A stretch of DNA of 64,000 nt from Scatophagus argus (lineage: Eukaryota > Chordata > Actinopteri > Scatophagidae), in contig NC_058508.1 in assembly GCF_020382885.2 (NCBI RefSeq), positions 5,944,055 through 6,008,054 of the forward strand, given 5' to 3'. The translations under genes and the position numbers were made by a program. The notes under the pieces were generated by a model. It was given only the letters and a program-made list of their open reading frames with translations. It was not told the origin of the DNA and did no database searches. Every line of letters starts with the position of its first letter. The stretch's first letter is position 1. Positions 51,722 through 63,500 of this stretch are shown piece by piece.

Positions 51722-54700
51722 ATGGCTCAAGGTCATAAATTTCAAGACTTGGAGGAGACGGGGGAGGCGCTGGTGGCCTTCATCAACAGCAGCCAGCCTG
51801 AGAAACTGAGACAAGTGAAAGACGAGCATCAGGCTCTTTTTGACCAACATATAGAGACGAAAAAGATTGTGACGCAGATTTTAAAAGGCAAGTAATCAGA
51901 CTTTAAATGATCTGTTGTTTCTCAGATGTCAGTGTTGTTTACTTTTACTCATAAGTGCATTGTCACTGCCACGTGAAGATGAACAGTGTCTCTCATGTAC
52001 ATTATATAAGGTTGTGTGCCAGTACTGCTTTGTGTTCAGTGTCTATGTCTGCAAGCTGATTGCCTTCTTTTTGCATCCACATGACAGTGTTTCAAAATTG
52101 GACCCCCTGATCATCTTCTTCAATGCTCTCTGTCTTGTACTCTCTCTGTCACTGTCCTTCATCCCCAGATGTGGCTCAGACTGAAGAGAGTGTGGGCCAG
52201 AGGCTGCTGGACATGGAGGAGCAGAAGAAGCAACGGGAGAACGAGCTGCAGAGCGTGGAGGAACAGCTGAGGCAGTACACTGCCAAGAGCCAGATCACTG
52301 ACTCAGAATTACAGTATCTTTTTATACGTCTGTGTTGGTTGTACAATGCAGCTTTTTACATTTAGAAATCCTGTCTTTTTTTAGTTTCCTTGTTAGCATC
52401 CTTAATCCTCCTCCAGGTTTTTGCAGAGAGAGTTGGAGAGTCTGAGAAACACTGAACACGAGCTTCAGACTCTTCAGAATGAGGTGGATGAAGACACCAC
52501 CGAGGTCATCCCTTCAGCAGTGTGAGTCTCAAATGGGTTTTTTATGCCAATTATGCCATTGCTGTTCCTACCTCCACACACCGCATATAAACCAAAATGA
52601 AAATGTCCCTTGTTGCCTCTTATTGATGTTACTTCTGTTTATTTTTGTGTGGATCAGACTTTGAAAAACAAGTTATTTTTTACAGGGCAGTGACTGCTTC
52701 TGTATGTATTTTGTATGAGCTCTGTAATAATAATAGTTCGACATAATCCAATACCCTTCAGATACTGTCTTTCTGAAGGTTATGTCGAGAGATGTTGAAT
52801 CAACAGAGAATATGGCACGGGTTGTTGTGTCCACCTTCTTTATATAACATTAGATAGAAATGATGAGCACCTTACAAAGTTTAACTTATATAAGTGCTTT
52901 TATAATGGTTTAGGGATCTTCCTATTTGAGACTGTGTTACTTTGAGCCATTGCCAATTTCCTTACTGGTGACTGAATTGTTTTTAGTTCAAAATTAGATT
53001 TTTGTTTCCATCTACAAATCTCCATTAATGCAGATTGAATGAGAATGTCACATAAAGGTCCAGTGTGTAGGACTGAAGAGGATTTGGGGGCACAATATAA
53101 TATTTGTAATTGTGTTTTAATGTATAGTCATTAAACTAAGAATCATTGTGTTTTCATTGCCTTAGAATGAGCTTTTTATATGGGCAGGGTCCTCTTCCAC
53201 AGAGTCTGCCATGTTGCCCTGTCATGTTTCCACAGCAGGCTTCAGAGAGGGCCTTAAGTGTGAGATGAAGGGAGTTCATTTTCAATCTGTAACCAGACCA
53301 CTAAATGCCAATAAATATTACGGACATCACCTTTAAAGGAACAAAGGAACCTGAAATCAAAAATATGTATTTTTCCTCTTACCTGCAGTGTTTTTATGCA
53401 TCTAGATAGTTTTGGTGTGAGTTACAGACTTTTGAAGAGATCAGCTATAGAGATGTTTGCCTGATGTTTCCTTCTGCGCTGTGATACGGTGTAGAAAGAA
53501 AATAGTTCCTACATGAAACTGCTCAAAACAAGGTCTGTGGATTATCTTGAGTAACTGAATGAGTTTTTCAATTGTGTTATTTTTTAATTTTTGTGGTCCT
53601 TTAAGGGTCACAAGTTAAGTATCATCTAGTTCCACTTTGTTGTAGAGAAGGCGAACATTCCTACAGATGATAACTTCAAAACTCTATAAGTGACACCATA
53701 AACAATTTAGATGGATTAACAGCCCTACGGGTGAGAGGAATAAATGTATTTTTGATTTTGGGGTGAACTGTCCCTTTGAAGTTCATGTCTGTAGGACTTA
53801 CTGGCATCTATTGGTGTGGTTACAGATTGGAAACGAACACCCTTTGTCTCTCTCTGTCCACCACTGTGGCCACTAAAAAGGCTTACGGCCCTCTCTGGAG
53901 CCTGCTGTGGAAACATGGCAGGGCAACATGACAGACTGTGGAAGAGGAGTCACCCATATAAAAAAATACTGTGACCTGACATTTCAGTGAATGGGATGCT
54001 TTGCAGTTTGTGCTCTTTGAAAACAGTTGTCTTGCACACGTGAGGCACCTTCTTGGAGTCAATTAGTTCATTATTTGATCAGCAGAAATTCAATTTATGA
54101 AATATTTTGAGAGCTGATTAACAAGGTAAGTGAAGGCATCGCCTTTCCCATTATTTTCTGACATTTTATGAACAAAATTATGAATTGCTTCATCAAGAAA
54201 ACAGATGAATCATTATTAGAAAAACATAATCATTATTTGCTGCTCTAAAGCTGATGTTGTCTCATGTTGTGGGTGTTACTGTGTGCTTTGTTGAAAACAG
54301 AGTAGAGTACAGCAAAAAGTCCTGTAGACAGTAATTCACTACTTGACAGATTAGTGGACAACCTTATTTAACAAGCTAGTCAAAATAAAACATAAAGCGC
54401 TGTTCTTCTTTTAGATGAAAAGCTCATGTTAAAATTAACATCGTCCGTCTCACTCGCCTGCACAGCTTTCATGTGACCACAGTGACATGTGGGAGCTGTA
54501 AGCAGTTTGTTGTCATTTCTGACTGTTGTTTTTGAACTCCCCTCAACAGATATGTGGCTCAGGTGTACTACCTAATAACTAAGATCAAGTGGGAATATGA
54601 CACCCAACCCAACACCTTGAAAGGAGGTACAGTTTTTGTGTCTGTCATGTGTGCTGTGTCAGTGCCTGTGTGTCTGTTAACACGGCTTCACATTGTTTTC

Positions 54701-54819
54701 CCCCTCTTGCAGTGCACTATGGTGCTGACTTGGCCACTCCCATCAACATTGACACATCTGTGCGAACTCGCAGTGATGTGAGCGACCAGCTGTGGGACTT
54801 TGTCAGCACCGAATGGTAG
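51722..54819 (+). CDS. spc24: SPC24, Ndc80 kinetochore complex subunit, complete, 5 coding exons
   Basis: SPC24 pairs with SPC25 to anchor the Ndc80 complex to the inner kinetochore (CENP-T/Mis12) during chromosome segregation. Exons: 51722-51887, 52169-52313, 52417-52521, 54550-54626, 54713-54819; total 199 aa (human 197). The N-terminal two thirds is a Gln/Glu/Leu coiled coil. The last part is a small RWD-type globular domain beginning VDEDTTEVIPSAVYVAQVYY and ending in FVSTEW, like the human VDTEW. The ATG at 51722 is the first of the MAQGHKFQDLEE reading; the frame open upstream lies in intron. The first coding intron starts with GC (AAAAG|GCAAGT), since the nearby GT gives an immediate stop. 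Exon 2 ends at a weak donor (ACA|GTATCT). The 2-kb intron 3 contains a large foldback repeat. Confidence 0.93.
53057..54005. mobile_element. long foldback (inverted-repeat) element in spc24 intron 3
   Basis: The two halves are reverse complements of one another. 53178-53253 (ATATGGGCAGGGTCCTCTTC onward) pairs with 53887-53960 with few mismatches. Pairing goes on inward: 53270-53330 (TTTCAATCTGTAACCAGACC) with 53785-53850, 53333-53395 with 53715-53780, and more weakly to about 53465/53645. That makes an imperfect palindrome of roughly 900 bases. The outer text (CCAGTGTGTAGGACTGAAGA and CTAAGAATCATTGTGTTTTC) recalls a repeat I associate with fish genomes. No open frame, so non-autonomous. Confidence 0.75.
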
Positions 54820-54930
54820 CTGAAGGATGTCAGTAATGTGCATATTATTTTTGTTTGTCTGTGAATTTGTCTGTTTTTCTTCTGTTCTGTACGACCTTAG
54901 TATTGTTTTAAAAATTAAATATCTCAGACC
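54820..54930 (+). other. spc24: 3' UTR of spc24
   Basis: Short AT-rich trailer after the TAG. ATTAAA at about 54914-54919 is the likely poly(A) signal. Confidence 0.55.
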
Positions 54931-55022
54931 TGTGGTTTAGCAGTCATTTTCTACTTGTGTTTCAGCAGCATGAAATCATCAGCACATTCTCGAGTGTTGT
55001 ACGAGCCTGAGGGCTGTGTTGA

Positions 55023-55036
55023 CCACTAGATGTCGC
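55023..55036 (+). promoter_or_regulatory. CTCF-like motif downstream of spc24
   Basis: CCACTAGATGTCGC matches the CTCF core at 13 of 14 positions, the single mismatch being a T in the GGC core. Same orientation as the site at 50880. Confidence 0.35.
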
Positions 55037-55241
55037 TGCAGAACTGTTTTGTTATTGCTATAAATGTCAGCATTGTCTTCTTGTAAGCACGCCCACCCAG
55101 ATGAGACATTACAGAGAGATAAACTCCTTTATGCAGTTTTTAGATTTTTTGGTTTGGGTAACAAGGCAAAATCCATTTGCTGTAGAAGAGAGGCAGCTGA
55201 AAGCTTTAGAAGAGCACTAAAAGACCAGTTTAGTTGAATTC

Positions 55242-55500
55242 AGGGATTCCCTGACCTTCCTGTGTGATGTGCCCTCACAGCCTGTCAAATGAGCTCAACA
55301 TCCCCAGTCATGTTCAAAATGTCAACATTTTTATTACACTTTGATAAAAGCTCCAGCTATTAACAATACAGAGAGCAAACTATTTTATCTCTTTTGTAAT
55401 TGCTTTAACTGTTTCAATCATTCCTGCTTGCTTTTAGCTATATTTTTCACTCAGCAAATTTCAGTTTCTCTGCCTCTGGTTACTGGTTTGCACTGCTGGT
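55242..55500 (+). repeat. diverged copy of the hAT-like repeat family
   Basis: Starts CAGGGATTCCCTGACCTT and shares CCTGTCAAATGAGCTCAACA and CATCCCCAGTCATGTTCAAA with the copy at 24724. The end near 55490 (GGTTTGCACTG) could be a worn right terminus. Confidence 0.45.
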
Positions 55501-56940
55501 TGTGATGAAATGTGGTGAAAACTGACACAGCAACAACTGTGACCATTGCTTTTAAATCACATCACAGTTGTTTGTTGAGCTTTCCATGTAAACCCATTGG
55601 TGCTGGATATCACTGGTTTGGTGAGCATGGCTCCCATTGGCAGATGAGTTTTAGGATGTTTTTATTGTTTGGTTAGCACTCAGTGTAGCACTTTGTCTGG
55701 CATTATCCTCCAAGTGTCCACACGTTTAGAAATCTACCTGCGCCACCATCCGTAAGTGTAACTGTACATCACAACAATTACACGCATCACATTAAAACTG
55801 AGCCCTGATAGTGGTGAGGTAGGCATAATAATTTATGTCAGCAATGTGAACAAGATGCAGAAATCTGAACTTCTATCCAGGTAACAGTGACAGTGCTCAG
55901 ATCGTGTTTCTGCACTGCAGAGTGTGTGCCTTGAGTTTTTTTGCTTTACTGGGAACTGAAACTTCCACCTTCTTTTGTGCCACGAATGTGTACCCCTGCA
56001 GCACAGCGAGTGGTTACAAGTAGGCAGAATGACACACATATGTAGAGGAGACTCATACTTACGAGTTCCAAAACTTTGAAGAACCACGCAGCAACAAGTG
56101 GTTTTCTTACGATAAACGGAGCAGCTGACACCACCTTGTTTCTGCAACTTCATCTATACTTCAGCCACAGGCGGCGCATATTATATTACGTGGTTTGACA
56201 AGTGGTTTGCATGTAGGAGGGGATTTTGTTTGTTAAGATCGAGGCACTTGTTGTCTTTATTTTTTTTTCTGTTAAGTTGCTGAAGTCTCAAAACTCAACT
56301 CTGTAAAGTAGAAAACTACTACTACTACTAAAACTCATTTAATTTTTAGAGTCACTGTTGATGTTTAACTTTATCAAGTAACTTGTACAACTTAAGATGG
56401 GTCTTGGTATGTGTTTAAGTGTTGGTTTAGTATTTGAGTATACATCCTCTGAAGTCACCGAGGTGTTGAGTCCGCTGTGGCGCAGTTATCGCACACGCGT
56501 TTGTTTCTGTCACTCAGAGTTTCTTCACAAAATGCATTTATATTGATGAACCGATATTTTTTTAAATATGTTCATTTTTCCATATTAAGACCAAAAATAA
56601 ATTCACATGTGCCAATAGTTCATAATGTCAGTGTTTGTAGAACTTCTCATGTCAACAACCAAATACTCACACTTCATGAAATGGAATAAATATCACTGTT
56701 AATACATATATAAATTGACTGTATACAGTATATGTAATCATAAATAATTTACATTTTTTTTGTGTGTGTGTATAATCAAAGTGGTCAGTGTTATATATGA
56801 GTGTATTTAAGTTCTGATAGTAAGTAACAAGGAAGGATGTGGATCAAGTGAAATCCATCACAAACTAAAAAATTATTTAAAAAAACAACAAAAACATTTC
56901 TGAAATAAAACTGAGTTGTGTGACTGTCTAGAGTAAAGAA
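55500..56940. other. spacer between spc24 and the s1pr5 3' end
   Basis: AT-rich, with a short TG run near 56760. No exon recognised. The minus frame at 55833-56153 has no resemblance to a known protein. Confidence 0.45.
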
Positions 56941-56954
56941 AATCTGAGCCTCAG

Positions 56955-58217
56955 TGTAAACATTCACGTTTTATTCAGTGCACATATAAAAGTGGCATCA
57001 TAACTTAAGTGAGTTTTTTTACAATACAAAATGCAGCTCAGAAAAGGCTATGGATATTTACAATTAAAAAAAAAAAAAAAAGTAAATAGATAGATTTTTT
57101 TTTTCTTTACATTTATGTACAATATTACAATTGGCAAAGTGTCCATTTTTGTGTCACTTTAACCACAATGAAATACCCCAGCACTTTGAAGCCCACAGAC
57201 TCTGATGTCTGGGCTTTGCTGCTGTGTGGAACAAAATTATATCTGCAGCCTTTCACAGGAAAAATAGATTAATATCATGTCACGGTGAACATTCTCCAAT
57301 AAGAAAAACACTCGTCTGTCTTCTGAACTTTTTGTCCATGAGCTACAGCATATCACTGTGATATGCTAGTATGTTAAATCCAAGAAGGAGCGAACAAACC
57401 TCCGCCGTCAACTTTATTGCTTTTAGTCATACATCATGTGTTGCTACATATGTTGAAGGGGACCTCCAGAGCTGCAAACCGCTCAGCACGGCTCTCCATA
57501 TGACGTGTTCAGTGCATCTGCAGGCCACCAAGCCTCTGATCTCAGCCGAGGGGACCTCTACCCAGAATTACTGCTGACCAAACCTCACATGGCAGAAATT
57601 ACATGGTTTTGGCAGCAGAGTTTGGGTGTGGATGCTCTGTGTCTGTAACAACATGTCATTATATGCTACACAGGCAGAGGAGATAAGGATAAAGCCGGTG
57701 CTTAGGCTTTAGTCTCAGTCTGTCAGATGTGCAGCATAATTGGCTGTATTAATGTCTTTGATTTCTTTTTCATGTGCAAAAACAAACCCTGACAAGAAGA
57801 ATGAAATGACATTTTCCCCCTGAGGGAATGTCCTCTGTCAAATACTGGCCTTTTCTCACTGCGTAAGAGACAAATGCAGTGCATTGTTTTAACAGGAAAC
57901 TGCCAGCTACCGTAATGCACTTACATTTCCTGTTTTTCGTGATTAGGCTGTCATAGAAAATATTCACAGAAGCTTAAAAAAAAATCCATGTATTTCTCCC
58001 AGTCTGGACATCTGTCACATACACTAAGCTTATTCTGTTCCATGACAATTAATACCAAAACTACAGCAGAGTGCAACACAAATCTTCAGCTCCATTCGTA
58101 AATGTTGGCTCGACTAGAGCACATACGCATGTTGGACTAAAGAGAAGCAGCCTGGCTGTAACACAAGTCAGAGTCTTATTCCTAATGCTTGCTCTCAGTG
58201 CTAATGGAGCCACTGTG
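56955..58217 (-). other. s1pr5: probable 3' UTR of s1pr5
   Basis: Downstream of the minus-strand stop. Reverse-strand AATAAA signals occur at 57413-57418 and near 56970. Which is used is unknown, so the left limit is a guess. An A-run at 57065-57080 is simple sequence. Confidence 0.4.
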
Positions 58218-59423
58218 TCATGTTTTAGACATCCTGGGGTAAATGGCTTTGATAGCAGAGGGTGTTAAGTTACTGGAGGATACTGTCGTTTCCAGTCCTT
58301 CTAGTCTGTGAGATGTTGCTTCGGTCTTACTGGTGCTGCACTCCAGGAAGGGCATCCCGATCTTCTTTACCTGTCCGTCTTTTGTTAGGAGGCAGTGTCG
58401 GCAAAGCAGCCTGAGGATGGCCCTCCTCATGTCCTTGCTGGTCAGGGTGTAGATGATGGGGTTCAGCAGGGAGTTGAACATAGCAATGCCCAGGAAATAG
58501 TCTGCCTTGAGGAGCACCTCGCAGCTTTTGGCTGGACAGACAAAGTCCAAGAGGAGGAGGATGAAGAGGGGCAGCCAACATGCGATGAAGACTCCCAGGA
58601 CTATAGTGACTGTCTTCAGGAGAGCCATGTACTTCTGGGACTTGCGGTAGAGGCCTTTGCGCTGTGGAACCGAAGCAAGGCGCTGGGTGTTGGACTTGAC
58701 GATACGGAAGATGCGGATGTACAACACCACGATGGACATGAGGATGGCGCTGAAGATGGTGATGCAGAAGAGGATGTAACTCTTGGCGTAAAGAGGGAGG
58801 ACTGTGGAGCACTGGTCCAGCTGTCCCATGCAGTTCCAGCCCAGGACGGGAAGAACACCCAGCAACACAGACAGCACCCAGCTGGCTCCAATCAGAGCAA
58901 ACATCCGCCCCTGTTTGTCCCCCTGGTACGGCTTCATCCTCACCATGGTAACGTGACGCTCTATGGCGATGGCTAGCAGGCTGACGACTGAGGCGGCCAG
59001 CATGATGAACACGCCCCCCTCCCTCAGGAACCACAGCACCGGGGTCATGTTTAATGTGTTGGCACCGGACATGATAATATTTACCATGTAGGTGAAGCCT
59101 GCCAGCAGGTCAGAGAGGGTCAAGTTGCCCAGTAAGTAGTACATGGGCAGATGGAACTTCTTGTTCTTCCAGATAGCCAGAAGCACCACAGCATTTTCTA
59201 CGACTATAAGCAGGCAGACCAGCAGGAAAGCTATGGCCTCTGGTTTGAGTCCTTCCTTGTACTTGTTCTCCTTCAGTTTGCCTGTGTAGTTGTAGTGCTC
59301 TATGATGACTGAGTTGCTCTGGTACTCATGAAACATCTGGAGCAGGTTTCCTGTGGAGGGGGACATGGGCATGGCGGACGGGGTCTCGATAGCATAGGCG
59401 GCGTGGAAAGTCTCTGTGGCCAT
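58218..59423 (-). CDS. s1pr5: sphingosine-1-phosphate receptor 5, complete, intronless coding frame
   Basis: A class A G-protein-coupled receptor for the lysolipid sphingosine-1-phosphate at the plasma membrane. It has 401 aa (human S1PR5 398) with seven hydrophobic helices. Visible S1P-receptor features: an N-glycosylation site in HYNYTGKL (Asn45), the ligand-head-group pair Arg134-Glu135 in WFLREGG, and ERH in place of DRY at 155-157. WNCMGQLDQCSTVLPLYAK forms extracellular loop 2, CWLPLF is in helix 6, NPIIY in helix 7, and Cys residues in LLCRHCLL are likely palmitoylation sites. WFLREGGVF and the overall neighbourhood favour S1PR5 over S1PR1-4. The first Met is used; an alternative Met at residue 18 or 20 would shorten a variable N-terminus. 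Several long frames on the other strand and in other frames are shadows of this gene. Confidence 0.92.
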   Translation of the reverse strand: MATETFHAAYAIETPSAMPMSPSTGNLLQMFHEYQSNSVIIEHYNYTGKLKENKYKEGLKPEAIAFLLVCLLIVVENAVVLLAIWKNKKFHLPMYYLLGNLTLSDLLAGFTYMVNIIMSGANTLNMTPVLWFLREGGVFIMLAASVVSLLAIAIERHVTMVRMKPYQGDKQGRMFALIGASWVLSVLLGVLPVLGWNCMGQLDQCSTVLPLYAKSYILFCITIFSAILMSIVVLYIRIFRIVKSNTQRLASVPQRKGLYRKSQKYMALLKTVTIVLGVFIACWLPLFILLLLDFVCPAKSCEVLLKADYFLGIAMFNSLLNPIIYTLTSKDMRRAILRLLCRHCLLTKDGQVKKIGMPFLECSTSKTEATSHRLEGLETTVSSSNLTPSAIKAIYPRMSKT

Positions 59424-59704
59424 TTTTGATCGTTTCAGAAGTAGATGCTTTTCCTCTCCTTCTTCTTCTTTTCTGATTTGAAACTTAGATCCACAGGAAA
59501 GGTGTCATATAGTCCTCTGATTCTGCATTTCTTTCTTCCTTTGCAATTGGAAAGACAGAAGCCCTCAGCTGTTTGCCGGAAGGAAAAAGTGTTTCTTCTG
59601 ATGTTATCAAATGGGATTTCCTGTGGTTTGAGAATTTTTCCCCCAAAAAATCTATTTTTCTTTTCAATGCCCAGGCTGCGCACTAGGAGGCGAGGAGAGC
59701 CAGG
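59424..59704 (-). other. s1pr5: 5' UTR part of the s1pr5 coding exon
   Basis: On the minus strand a strong acceptor (CTTTCTTTCTCTCTTTGTCA then ATGCAG) ends at 59705. The exon then runs 281 non-coding bases to the ATG at 59423. This matches the usual S1P receptor layout of a non-coding exon and one coding exon. Confidence 0.6.
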
Positions 59705-60433
59705 CTGCATTGACAAAGAGAGAAAGAAAGTTATTGTTGATGAGGAACAATAAACACGACAATTAACTACAGGAAATTCAATATTAAATTAATTTAGAAA
59801 CCCTCGACAACATTCTGAGTACGCACAGATGATTACACTTAATAGCGATTATATCTTCATGATTAATGAGAGGGAAAGGTCTCCAGTACGGAACATGCAG
59901 TAATGACTTACAGGAGAAAGAAAGGTTTATGCTTCAGTGGGATTAAAATGAGAAAACACTTTCAACGTCTGAAGTTTAATTGAACATTCCTTCCTAATCC
60001 ATTGACCTCATTGGGAGTATTTTGATGCCAGTCAAAACTGAAACCCACCTTTGGGTCATTTGGCATATAACTATTGTAAACTAACTCGCAGTTTATTTAA
60101 ATGTCATTTATGCGTAAATACGCATGTGTATCCAAGTATCCAAACCGGTAAATTTAAATCGTACAGACAATCACAGTGAGCTTATTCCTGAATAGTACCT
60201 CATCCAGTTTTCACTGGCATACATGCAGTAAACAAAACAAACCAAAACCGGGAAACTGGGTCTTTATAGCCAACACTATCAAGTCAAATATCCATATCAC
60301 AGCTTTAAACTTACAGAAGGTTAAAACGGACTTGTACGTAGTAAAGTCGCTAGAAACGTATCACACTTCACGCCCCTGCAGACACCATTAACTATCTGAC
60401 ACAAACTTCAAGTTACAAAATGTTTCCACGCAC

Positions 60434-60560
60434 CTGGGAAACCGTGTGAACATCCAGGGGAACTTTAGCAGCGGCTGAGGTGATCCCACGGCCGGAGGAG
60501 GAGGAGGACACGGACTATCACTGCACCACAACGACATGTGAGTGCGATGTGGGAGTAGAG
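60434..60560 (-). promoter_or_regulatory. s1pr5: probable s1pr5 non-coding exon 1 and promoter
   Basis: A consensus donor (CCCAG|GTGCGT on the minus strand) lies at 60434/60433 in a locally GC-rich patch (60430-60600) within AT-rich DNA. It pairs well with the acceptor at 59705. The upstream limit is not visible. Confidence 0.45.
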
Positions 60561-60599
60561 CAGGGCAGGACCCAACACGCAGTGGGTTGGTCTATAATG

Positions 60600-63500
60600 T
60601 TTTTGCCCTTCAACGATTTTCCTCCCTCCTTCATCTGACCCCTTCAGGGGTTTTTTTTGTTCTTTGTGAGTGTGTGTGTGTGTCTGATTTGTCCATAGGA
60701 GGAATTAGGGCTCGATGACAAATTATGTGTTACTGTTTTCGTTAGTGCAACTGAAGAAGGAGGTGGAAGAAAGTGAGATTTTCACCTCATCGGTTTGCCC
60801 TCCGGTGCTGCTCGGCTTCTGTAAATGTTGCCAGTTGTGTTCTCCCTCCTGTTTGTATTCATTCCGCCTTTGGAGTGTCATTATGGCTGTAGATCATTAC
60901 AGCTCTGTGCTGCTCTTCTGGTTTGTCAGAATATGTAGAAATATTTGTCTCCCACAGCTAATAAAAGACAAACATCACTCTCAGAAGTAAACTCAAAACT
61001 AAAAGCCACAATTTAATTTGTCAGTGGAAAAATATAATTTGTCAAACTGGTGTGGCTTGGTCTGGTTTGCAGTCCAGAAACCCCAGATTTCAGAAAATAA
61101 GTTTCATCTGTAATTATTTCTTTAGCTCACACATCAAAAACGCTCTTTTTTGGCATACATGGCAGTTTGAGGACTGTTTTCCCCTCCATACGTGTTTTAA
61201 GACACAGAAACTGCCCTGCTTGGCATGACTGTGTGACCTCATCTTACCACTGTGTAAGTTCAGTTACTTCATCAAATATGCTTGAAATTATCTACTCTTC
61301 TCCGTACCTCTCTGGAAAATCCAAAGTCTGTGACTAGGTAAATATTTTTTGTTTCAGACGTTTAATCGGTGAACACATTTTGTGTGTGTGTGTGGGTGTG
61401 TATGTGTGTGTGAGTGTGCGCGTGCGCGTGTGTGCGTGCTGGAGGCTTCAAGGTTTCACATCACACATACTGAGTGTAGACCCACGCTTGTCTTCCAGAG
61501 TGAAACGAAAATAATGCTGGTACACTCGTCTCCAATTCAGATTATATCTGAGCACAGAGACACAAAACAGATGTCAAACATTCAAGTTTGACGTAAATCA
61601 AACTGTCGAGATATTTAAGTGGGACTTTAACCTACTTTCACTACTTAAAGATCTCAGTTACTGTTTGTCTTCCTTCCAAACTGCTTTGTATTTGTGTCGA
61701 GAAAAGTGCTAAACAAATTAAGATTTCTGATGTTTTTCCTGGCTGGGATTAAATTAGTTTAATCAGCCTTTATATCTCATTACAGTCACAATAGCAAACA
61801 CAGCTGGAGAGATCCAGCTTATCACCAGATCCTCCATTCCTTTACCTGCCAGCTTTAGAGAACTATCATTTTTATGATTTGTTAATTAATTGATTAGTCA
61901 TCCAACAGAGACCATATAGGTGACCAATTAGCCATTTTATTAATTTTTTTAAAGAAAATCGTTAGACATGCTGTGGCACTAGCTTTTTTTTTCAGATGTG
62001 AGGAGTTTCTGTGTTTGTCCGGTCATGTTTCCATCCATATGCAGCAAAAGCTAATGGAAATAAAAACACATTACTGTCAACGTTATATATTTATATGTAT
62101 AGACTAGATACAGAAGTATATGCATTTATACATGTGCATGTGTGTATTATTTTTTATCTTGTTCTTACTTTTAATTTTGAATCGTTTTACCTGGTAAAGT
62201 TCCACAGGACACATGAGTAATCACATTCGATTAGATAAATCCCCGTTTTATTCAGTCTTGTTAATTTATTATTTACTCACTGGCACTACGAGGAAAAAAC
62301 CAGTGTTGTGACACTGCTGGGACACTGGTAGAACGACAGAGGAAATTACATAAGGCCAGGGTGGGTGAGTGAAGGCTGGACTGGACCTTCTCTAAACAGG
62401 AAGCTAACTCATTGTGCCTAGAAAGGAGAGGGATATCCTTGAGAAAAACACAGATGAAGTCACTGGTAGGAACTGACACACGAGGTGATGGGGGGCTGTG
62501 ACTACAGAATGACGTTCAACAAATACTTAGCGAGCATAATCAACAACTTACTCATTTCCGCTGCCGGTATAAATGGAAGATTTGACTGAACGTGTTTCCA
62601 GCAAATAATGGATGCATCACTTTATATACAGAATGTTCTTGCCTGGTGTTCTTAACTTTTGTGTCCAGTTTCTATCTTCTATAAATAGTTATTTTCTTTC
62701 TCCCCACTTGAACAGGATTGTTCTTATTTTAGATCCAACAGCTAATCTCACCACACCTGCTTGTCTGGGACCAGTTTTTTGTCCACTTTAAGTGACTTCC
62801 AGTTGGTCCCTGACTCATCTTGTTTCTGCCTTTCCTGTGCCCCCTGAGGCCCACCCAAGTGATAACCAGGTTGGACTGTCAGGCGAGTGGCAGTTAACCC
62901 CCCGCAGTGACGCTGTGACAAGCTCTCAGTGTGCTGTCTCTGATTAGTTAACACACAAAGACACGACAGCAGGACTCTGTGCTCTGCCTTTTTTCTGTTT
63001 CCCACAGTGGGGATCTGCTCCGTCACTGCTTCTTCCCTCAGGCTGCCAGCAAAGCTTTGCAGTGGACTGGCCAGTTCTGACCCACCCAGTCGTCTCAGCG
63101 GCTGGAGTTGAGGAGCGTTTGGGGAGCAGGGGGACTTTCTGTATTCAGTATGTTGTGGTCAATGCTCTTGGCTCTGGGCATTTTTCCTGTGACGTTAGTG
63201 CGCCTGTAGAAAGGAAGCCAGTCAGTCCTGCTTTTGTCAGGATAGCCCGCTTTAGATTTACCACCGCTTGTGTTGTCTCCTTTACTGACTAACTTGTCTG
63301 ACCGTTGTTTGTCACTGCCTAATGACATGTTTGAGTAAATAATCCCAAAGTGACCAGCGGCTGTTTTTTGTTTTTTCTTTTTCTTTTAAGGACAGAGGTG
63401 ACTTTTACCATAAAATGACTCTTCTTCCCATGCTGCTACTTTTGAACATAAATAACTAACATTTTTGAGAGCACTGTTGAAAGTACCTTTTAAAAGCCAT

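Noticed and set aside
58395-58976. 193-codon plus-strand frame, plus 235- and 91-codon minus frames
   Set aside because: They overlap the s1pr5 coding frame antisense or out of frame. The GPCR reading explains the whole interval.
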